Assembly (NCBI RefSeq): GCF_947179165.1
Contig: NC_077247.1
Span: 14,459,501-14,523,500 of the forward strand
Direction: 5' to 3'
Source: Solanum dulcamara
Taxonomy: Eukaryota; Streptophyta; Magnoliopsida; Solanales; Solanaceae
Length of the DNA: 64,000 bases
This document shows, one piece after another, positions 56,344-64,000 of the stretch; the stretch's first letter is position 1, and the number at the start of each line of letters is the position of its first letter. The translations under genes were made by a program, and so were the position numbers. The notes under the pieces were generated by a model. It saw only the letters and a program-made list of their open reading frames with translations, did not search any database and was not told the origin of the DNA.

Positions 56344-58650
56344 TGTAACACCCCATGTCTTCCATCATGTGTAGACTAAGTTCACATCAACAAACCTATT
56401 ATGATTTTGAAGAATGAGGTCATAATCAAGCCTAAAGATCAAGGGTCCAAGTATATATACATAATGTGTTAAGATAAGGTTAAAGTGATTATATTTGGAT
56501 AGAAATAAGGAATTGAATTAAGTAACCTACTATCTTGACCTATGTGCTTCCCCTACTAGTTTGACCTATGTTCTTTACCTATGTGCTTTCACCTACTTGC
56601 TTACACATTCTACTTGCTTAAACATGCTATGTTCTTACACATCCTATGTGCTTAAACATCCTACTTGCTTAAGTAGGTGACACACTATTTAAAAAGAAAA
56701 TTTACGTCCTACTTTCTTAAAATCCACCTACTGCTTAGGGAAATACTTCTAGAAGTTGGCCATAACAAGATTGGATAAAACTCCTACATTAAAATCCATA
56801 GGCATTGGTATATTTTTACATAACATGTGTGTGTGACCATGTGAAGGGGTACCACATTAAGCACTTGCTTAAAGGTAAATCTTTGCTTTGAAGTAATTGT
56901 ATGGAGGTGTAGGTGAATATAGCTAAAAATCAGAATTTCTTTATTCTCCTATTCTTTTATCCTCTCTGTCTCTCTCTTAAAGCAAATTGTCTCTACCAAA
57001 CTAATACTAGCCAAGAACGTCTCTCACTCTCTCCCCTTAGTTTTAAGAAATCTGAAGGTTTACTACAAAGAGATTAAAGAGGAGAAATTGAGAGCTTTGC
57101 AGCCAATGTAATTCCATATTCTCTCCTAGATCGTAAGTGATTTTATCTTTATTTGAAGAGTGAAAAATTTAAGGACAATCCTATTCTTGGATGTTAGAGA
57201 CAAGTTCTCTTCTTGGAAATTGAAGAAAAGGGGGCTGAAAATTTCTCTCTAATTAAGGTAATAATTCTTTCTCCTCCTATTATGGTATATGAGATCATAA
57301 GGGTGTTCAAAGTATGTTTAATGGGTAGGACTCATGGTACAATGATTGAAAGTCATGAGTCTAAGTTTTATCGATTATTATAAAAAGGTTTGGGGCTGTC
57401 AACATATGGTGAAGTTTGGAGCAATGTTGGGTGCATGGTTGGAGTCATTGGTGTTAAAGGACATTATTTTATACCTATATATGCTGGTAAAAGTATTGTT
57501 TATAAGTATAGGACAGTTGGGTGTTGAAAGACTATTTTTGATAATTGTGGAGCTTTATGCCCACTAGGTGTTTGACATAATGTCATACTAATCTATTGAC
57601 CCTATTGTGATATAATCTATTTGTATCATGTATATTATCATTTATAGTGTTGGATGACCTCAATAGAAATTTGTGTGAAGTGTTTTTAAGGTAGAAATGA
57701 AGGGTGTAGTGATACATCATTTAACTTGAGGGTTGTGCAGGCTTGCTGCTCGTTATGTATCTATCTCCTTTTTGGTTGTTGTAAAGACCGATGATTGATA
57801 GGAGACCTCATGAGAAGGTCATATGTTATGTACACATGGCGAGAAGGGAATGTATGAAAAGGTCACCCTTTAATATTGGGGTTATGAGTTTGCTGCCCGG
57901 CTACTATTCTGGTAAGTTGACGTGATCCAAGCTTGTTAGTAAGCTAGTTATTGTACTATTATGTATTACTTGATGTTATTGTAGATTAACACCTTAAAGG
58001 AAAGACCGAATCATGGTACTACATATTATTAGTCAGGAGATAAGGTATGTAAGACTAAGATCTCTTTCGTGGTTAAGGAATGAACCCTTGTCACATGTAT
58101 CTCTTATGTGATTCAATAAGATCCTAGATTACACATGTTAAGAGTGTTTATATGTTGGATACAGATTCTATCCATGTACTACCAATTTGCTTCAATTGTC
58201 TATTTGTCATATACTTCATTTGCTCAAATGTTCACACGCCCTTTTCATTAGATATCACTCCCATTGTGATAGTCTATAATGCTACCTTACAAAAACCTTA
58301 ATATCTCCGTTATACAATTTCTATGTCCTTATTTGGAAAACATTGTCCCTAATTTGTGTCTACTTAATTGCTTCAGTAGTTCACATATTTATGTACCCTT
58401 TCATTTGACTTCATCTACTAAGTTTTGTCGTATAATCTTATATAGTCCTTACCTCTCCATTTGAGGTGTTACACATTTCCATTTGAAATGCATGTATGCC
58501 CCATTGAAAATGTCCAAATGTGTTTTGAATGAACCATGCGCTAAGTAGAATCATTTTCTTACTTGTTATACACCTTAATGACTTATTTGCTACATGTCCT
58601 AATGTCCTTACTTGACACACACCTTCATAGATCATCTGTATATGTTCTTT
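56344..58650 (+). repeat. LTR, chromovirus type (family E), copy 2
   Basis: It starts TGTAACACCCCATGTC and is collinear in outline with 6474-8059. Between 56520 and 56670 the words 'cctatgtgctt' and 'cctacttgctta' repeat loosely. The right end is not clear because LINE-3 begins at about 58650. No protein domain was found. Confidence 0.55.
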
Positions 58651-58689
58651 ATCAGAAAAGGAACACTTTAAGGTCCTAACACAATCTCA

Positions 58690-59961
58690 ATAGAAGGGAC
58701 AAGGATCAAGCCAAGACAACAAGAGCTCTAGACAAAGCTCACTATAGAAATAGGTAGAGAAAAACAAACAAGATCACAAATCCATGCATATGGATATGAC
58801 TTCTTAAAATAGCAACAATTACAAGGTCAAGAATTATGTTGATCTTATGAAACTAGATCAACCAACTGATTAGCAGAATAAAGAAATCATCAACAAGGAA
58901 ACAACATCTCTGGTAAAGGTACAAACAATCCATGAAAAAGCCACCAACAAAAGCTCCGGTATTGAATTATCTCTCCCACAATCCCCTATCCCCAATAATA
59001 TGGATAATAGTACAAGAAATATATACATGCCTAAAAGGATTTCAAGTATTGAATCAATGCTCCCAAACCCCCATTCCCTATATTATAAGGTTGGGTTGGC
59101 TGTTAAAAAATTTGAGGGAGGTTTGGAAGGAATGAAAGTGGAGAACCATATCAACCTGCAGGATGGAGATCCAAAGGGTGGGATATGCCTCATGATATAC
59201 ATAATGACTAAACTGACCCTAGGAAAGACCATTGAGCCCCTGCAACCACTTACATAGTTAACTCTACAAGATACAACAATCAAAATACAGCTGATACCCA
59301 CAATCTGGAAAAAAGATATAGAAATAGTATTTGCAAATATGGACTATGATCACAATGTAGAAAATTTGGGGTCATCTCAGGTTGTGGATGTGTCTATTTA
59401 ACAAGATCATGATAATAATAATGTAACTCCTAATTAGAGCGGATACTATCAGAGGATCAAGAATACTACAAAAGGGAAATGAAATGGGGATAGTCAAGTT
59501 AAAACTCTTAATAAAAAATATTAGGAAAAAATAATCAAAAAAGAGATGCTATTAAGAGGAGACAACAACAATAAATAAACCAATAATATGATAAATTTGG
59601 TCATTTTCAAGTTCACCAATAACAAATAGGTGGCTGTATTGAGATGTCTATTCTTAATACTAAAAATAGAGCCCCTCCAGATGAGTATGGGGTAATTCAT
59701 TCAGAAGATGAACTTGATCGGGATTGCCAGTCTATTAATAAAGAGGAGGAAGAAGATGAGGAGACTAGGAAACATTTGATTGAAGCTTTTAGCTCCACAG
59801 ATAACAATGAGATCAACATAAAATTAGTGAGATCACCAATACTCAAGGACTGTCACCAAGGGGAAGAAAAAAATCAGAAACATGACAGTAAGTAAGCCAG
59901 AGCAAGTATATCTGCTACCTCTAGTAGATCAAAGACTAGGTTAAGAATTAGATGTTTCTAA
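58690..59961 (+). pseudogene. LINE-3 ORF1, C-terminal part
   Basis: Starts within the basic region after the zinc knuckle ('RRDKDQAKTTRALDKAHY', compare 'KRDKEQKRRKELEAARKN' in LINE-2). Then 'SIESMLPNPHSLYYKV' and 'GGLEGMKVENHINLQDG' (59040-59170), 'LNTKNRAPPDEYGVIHSEDE' (59653-59710) and a short tail ending 'TRLRIRCF' at TAA 59959-59961. All match the order in LINE-2. Stops occur in between (for example 59893-59895). This part of ORF1 has no known enzymatic role. Confidence 0.82.
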
Positions 59962-59963
59962 TG
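59959..59963 (+). promoter_or_regulatory. TAATG overlap of ORF1 stop and ORF2 start in LINE-3
   Basis: ORF1 ends TTC TAA and ORF2 begins ATG one base earlier, so stop and start share an A (TAATG). The frame was checked from the ORF1 segment starting at 59644. Compare ATGA in LINE-2 at 33502-33499. Confidence 0.7.
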
Positions 59964-62900
59964 ACTAGTACCATATGTTGGAATGTCAGGAGTATCAACG
60001 CCCATGGAGCTCTTGAAAGACTCTAGCAACTCAAGAAAATTCATAATATTTCCCTTATTTCTATTCTTGAACCATTGTTAGACAACTCTCAATATGGATC
60101 GTGCTACTTGCAACCCCAATAGTAAGATCTTGATCTTTTGGGCCAATGATTTGGACAGCAATGTTATGGATAAAGATGAACAACAGATCACTTGTGAGCT
60201 TAAACATGTAGAGCATACTGACAAATTCATCCTCACTGTTGTGTATGGGAAATGTAGGGACTATCTTAGAAGACTTCGTTGGGATAAACTCCTGAACTTC
60301 TCCAATCACAATAACCCTTGGTGTACGATTGGGGACATTAATATTAACACATCAGTTGAAGAAAAATTGGGAAGACAGATGTACAATATGAATAAGAGTT
60401 TTGATTTCATTAATGTCATAGAATTATGTAGACTAATGGATTTACGCTATAATGGCCAAAGTTTCACATGGTCTAATCAAAGATCTGGGAAAAATAGGAT
60501 TATGGAAAATATTGGACAAAGCTATGGTCATTGACAACTGGTTAGAAGTCATGCCTCAAACCACTATTTCACATCTTCCTTCTGTAAGATCTGCTCATTG
60601 TCCTTTATTAATGTACATGAGTGTGAGACAGGAAAACACTATTAAGTACTTTAATTTTTGCACTTTTGGGTGGAGAATTAGAGCTTTATGAATACTGTAC
60701 GAACATAATGGAATAGAGACATCACAGGCAGTTCTATGTGTGTGTTTCATATGAAATTAAAAAGGTTTGGTTCTACATTTAGCAACTTGTCAAGAAATGA
60801 CTATGGAGACATTTTTTCTAAGGTAAAGGATTTTGAGGAGAAAGTCAGAAATCCTAAAGAAATGATCATAAACAATAATGCTGAAGAGAATAGAGCTTAG
60901 TTATATTGAATTAATGTTGAATATATAAGATACTTGAAACTTGAGGATTCTATTCTTAAACAAAAAACACATCTACAATAGTTCAAGGAAGAAGACAATA
61001 ATTGCAGATATTTTCATGCCTTTATAAGGGGAAGAAGAAGAAGATTGCTTATTCACAAGATTTGTATTGGTGATGATGAATGGATTCAAGGTGATGAGAA
61101 CATTGTTATGGATGTATGTGAACACTTTAAAAATATCTTTAATGGTCATGAGCAAAGAATTAATGAAGAATCTCTTAACTGTATTCATAGACTGGTTACT
61201 CCAGAACAAAATTAGATTTTACAGAACATGCCTACTATGGAAGAGTTGAAGCACGTTGTATTTTCAATGAACCCCAATTTTGCAGCTGGTTCTGATGGTG
61301 TGAATGGAAAATTCTTTCAATACTTTTGGGATATCATCATGATAGACTTCCTTGGAGTGGTTCAATCCTTCTTCTATGGTCACATAATACCCAAATACTT
61401 TTCCCATGACTGTTTGGTCCTACTCCCAAAAATGGACCATCCTAATAATTTCTCTGAATATATAGACGTATAAGTCTCAGTAACTTCACCAACCAAATTA
61501 TCTCAAAACTCTCATGTCTCAGACTTTCTTCCATACAACCTACCCTTATATCTGAAAACCAATCAGGCTTTGTAAAATATAGGAGTATAACTGAAAATAT
61601 CATGCTTGCACAGGAGATTACTCATGGGATTAAGAAGCCTAAGGAAGGGAATAATATTTTTATTAAACTAGACATGAAAAAGGCATACGATAGAGTGTCA
61701 TGGTCTTCACTTGTCTTGTTATGAGAAGGATGGGCTTTGGTGATGTGTTTATTGATATGGTTTGGAGAATAGTGAGCAATAATTGGTATTCCATTATTAT
61801 CAATAGTGTGAGGCATGGTTTCTTCCAATCATCTAGAGGACTTATGCAAAGGGACCTATGTCCCCAGCATTGTTTATCATTGGTGTAGAAGATCTTTCCA
61901 GATTATTGAATCAGTTTCATCAACACCAAATATATCAGGGATTTTAAATGGCTATCAGGGGCCCTTAAATTAATTATTTATGTTTTGCAAGTTATGTCAT
62001 TATATTCACTTTTGGAAATAGAAGCTCCTTTTAGTTGATCGTGAAGACTTTATCTACCTATGAACAAGTGTCTGATCAGTTGATTAACATAGATAAAAGT
62101 CATTTTATGATCCTTGATAAAATACCTCAGCAGGTTATTGATACTATTATTGAGGTCACTGGTTTTAATCAAGAGGTGAGTCTTATTACCTATCTTGGGT
62201 GTCAACTCTATATTTGGGGTCAAAGAATTATTTACTACTCTACCATGGTAACAAAAGTGCTGAAGAAAATCAGGAGATGGAAGTCTAGAATACTTAGCTA
62301 TGGGGGAAGGGCTACACTTGTGAAACATGTGCTCCAATCACTTCCTATTCACATCTTATCAGCCATATCTTCTCCCAAGACTGGTTTGAAATACATTAAA
62401 AATCTGAATGCATATTTCTTTTAGGGTTTGGATAAGGAAAGAAAGAAATATCATTGGGCCTCTTAGGAGACTTTAAGCTTTCCATGTACCAAAGGAAGAG
62501 TTGGAGTGTTACAACTTAGTGACATCTCCACAACCCTCCAATATAAATAATGGTGGACTTTAAAAACAAAACACTTACTGTGGGGGAAATTCCTTAAAGT
62601 AAAATACTGTCAACGAGTCAATCTTGTGCAAAGAAGTGGCACACAGGAAAATCTGTGCTTGGAAACATATGATGAGAAAAAAGAAGGTTGCTGAAAATTC
62701 CATCCAATGAAAGCTCAAATCTGGTCCTTCGATCAGTCACAATGCCTACAATCATAGATATGATAACAATAAGGTCTCTCAATTTCCTAAAAATGGGCAT
62801 TGGGCTAAAGCATTGGTGAAATTTCATGCACCTCCACTGTTAGTTCCACGAATTTTGAACTATCAGTTTCATTACCAAGAGGGTGTATCTGATGATGCTA

Positions 62901-64000
62901 TTGGGAACCTAAATGACAGTGGAAAATTTACTTTCTCTTCAAAGTAGGAAGAGATCAGACAGAAACAACCTAAGACCATAATCAATACTCATATCTAGAA
63001 CAAAAGTGTCCCTTTTAAGGAGTTATTTTTGTTATGGAGAGCAATCACAAGGAAATTACCTACTAATGAGAGGATTACAAGGTTTGGTGCTGAACTAGCT
63101 GAGTGGTCCTGTTGCATTAGATCAGGTTTGGACATAATAGAACATATATTTCTAAGTGGGAATTTTACAAATCCTATCTGGAAGAAGTTTTCAACGATCA
63201 TGGGTATCAGTCACTCTCATATCCCTCTGAGTAATTTATTGTTACAATGGTGGGGTATGGAATACAAAAATGAAGTGCATAAGATTATTTTTCAGACCAC
63301 ACCTATTTTCATTTGTTGGAATTTATGGAAGCATAGATGTTCAACAAAGTATGAAGAAAAAAAGTCCAACATTTCCATGGTGATTTTTCAGTTTGTCAAG
63401 GACATTTATCTCCTCCTAATACTATTTTTCCATTGTCCGTATAACTAGAGGGAATTGGTCCTTATGATTGAAGGATGCAAACATGAGTTGAGATTTATCA
63501 AAGTCACTAGGAATAAACCTCCAAACACCATATAGAAACTGAATACTGATGGGAGTGCATTTCAAAATCCAGGAAGAATAGGGGGTGGTGGAATTTTGAG
63601 GTACCTAAATAGGGAAATGATCTACTCATTTGTTATACATCTTGGTCAAGGAACAAACAATCAGGTTGAAGTTACTGCAGCTCACTTTGGTGTTAACTGG
63701 TGTCTTCACGATGGTTACCATAAAATTATTTTAGAAGTTGAGTTAGAACTACTCATGAAATGGATCAATCACAATATTAATCGCCCATGGTGGATACATA
63801 CACACATAGTAGAGCTTCAAAATACTATAGGCCAATTAGAATTCTTGAGATGCAATCACACCTATAGAGAGGCCAATTTTACAGCAGATGCTCCATCGAA
63901 ATAAAGCCACCATTTTGACATACCCCAATAATATTATACTCAACAGCAACTATAAAGGGAGACTAGATGAAATTTCATCATGGATAAGGTGGGCATGGTT
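59961..64000 (+). pseudogene. LINE-3 ORF2: endonuclease, RT, zf-RVT, RNase H, damaged
   Basis: ATG 59961-59963 opens 'MTSTICWNVRSINAHGALER' and soon meets a stop. Endonuclease continues at 60094-60534 ('WCTIGDININT' at 60320-60345, 'GQSFTWSNQRSG') after a frameshift and a deletion of roughly ten residues compared with LINE-2. RT: 'FSMNPNFAAGSDGVNGKFF' (61260-61315), 'KLDMKKAYDRVSW' (about 61665-61703), but motif C is 'FASY' (61984-61995) instead of FADD. Thumb: 'ITYLGCQLYIWGQ'. zf-RVT at 63029-63160 ('LWRAITRKLPTNERITRFG', 'IIEHIFLSG'). RNase H at 63535-63904: first site TDGSA intact, 'NNQVEVTA' intact, third site LEVELELL (D to E), 'FTADAPSK'. It continues past 63904 through stops to the window end. 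Confidence 0.9.

Larger units (their letters stand above)
58651..64000 (+). mobile_element. LINE-3: L1-type non-LTR retrotransposon, 5'-truncated, continues past window
   Basis: Plus-strand order: ORF1 C-terminal part (58690-59961), ORF2 (59961 to beyond 64000) with endonuclease, RT, zf-RVT and RNase H. Residue-level similarity to LINE-2 is clear throughout. The ORF1 zinc knuckle and everything before it are missing, the usual result of incomplete reverse transcription. The 3' end lies outside the window. Confidence 0.9.

Noticed and set aside
57346..57567. 73-codon plus-strand frame with hydrophobic stretch
   Set aside because: It lies in the middle of an LTR (family E) and has no counterpart in copy 1.

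Overview
The window looks like repeat-dense, gene-free nuclear DNA of a plant, most likely a member of the Solanaceae (pepper, tomato or potato type). The clues are a SolS/Au-type SINE, chromovirus LTRs whose termini and polypurine region match Solanaceae families I know, an L1-type LINE family with DUF4283/CCHC ORF1 proteins, and low GC. I found no host protein gene, no functional RNA gene and no CRISPR array. Every coding signal I recognise belongs to a transposable element, and nearly all are broken by stops or frameshifts. Family names rest on recognised protein motifs, tRNA primer sites and cross-matches inside the window. No database search was possible.

Layout. 1-352: 3' end of a Del/Tekay-type LTR. 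353-4918: minus-strand Athila/Tat-like Ty3/gypsy element (RT, protease, gag, tRNA-Asp primer site, LTR), cut off in its RT. 4919-10235: mosaic of LTR fragments and a pol tail. 10236-14608: LINE-1, minus strand, 5'-truncated. 14608-18660: minus-strand Tekay-type 3' LTR with internal tandem repeats, polypurine tract and chromodomain remnant. 18661-19640: unclassified stretch and LTR fragment. 19641-25112: minus-strand non-autonomous LTR element with tRNA-Asp primer site, two LTRs, a tiny coding remnant and a SINE inserted inside. 25113-26480 and 37371-37441: a chromovirus LTR split by LINE-2 (26481-37355), the most complete LINE here. 37442-42378: Athila-like LTR and gag on the plus strand, then a minus-strand LTR-like stretch. 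42379-56036: LTR A, split by a rearranged Tekay-type element B with a 5-bp TTTAG target duplication. A 3.27-kb tandem duplication spans the A/B boundary, and B carries a 5S rRNA-derived segment. 56037-58650: short unclassified stretch, then a chromovirus-type LTR. 58651-64000: LINE-3, plus strand, running off the window.

The genes do not cooperate as a host pathway; the window is a record of nested insertion and rearrangement. The points most worth a second look are the tandem duplication bounded by AAGCTTA, the TTTAG-flanked nested insertion, the 5S-like segment, the overlapping ORF1-stop/ORF2-start in two LINE copies (ATGA and TAATG), the long ORF1 and modular 3' region of LINE-2, and three abutting palindromes near an LTR terminus.
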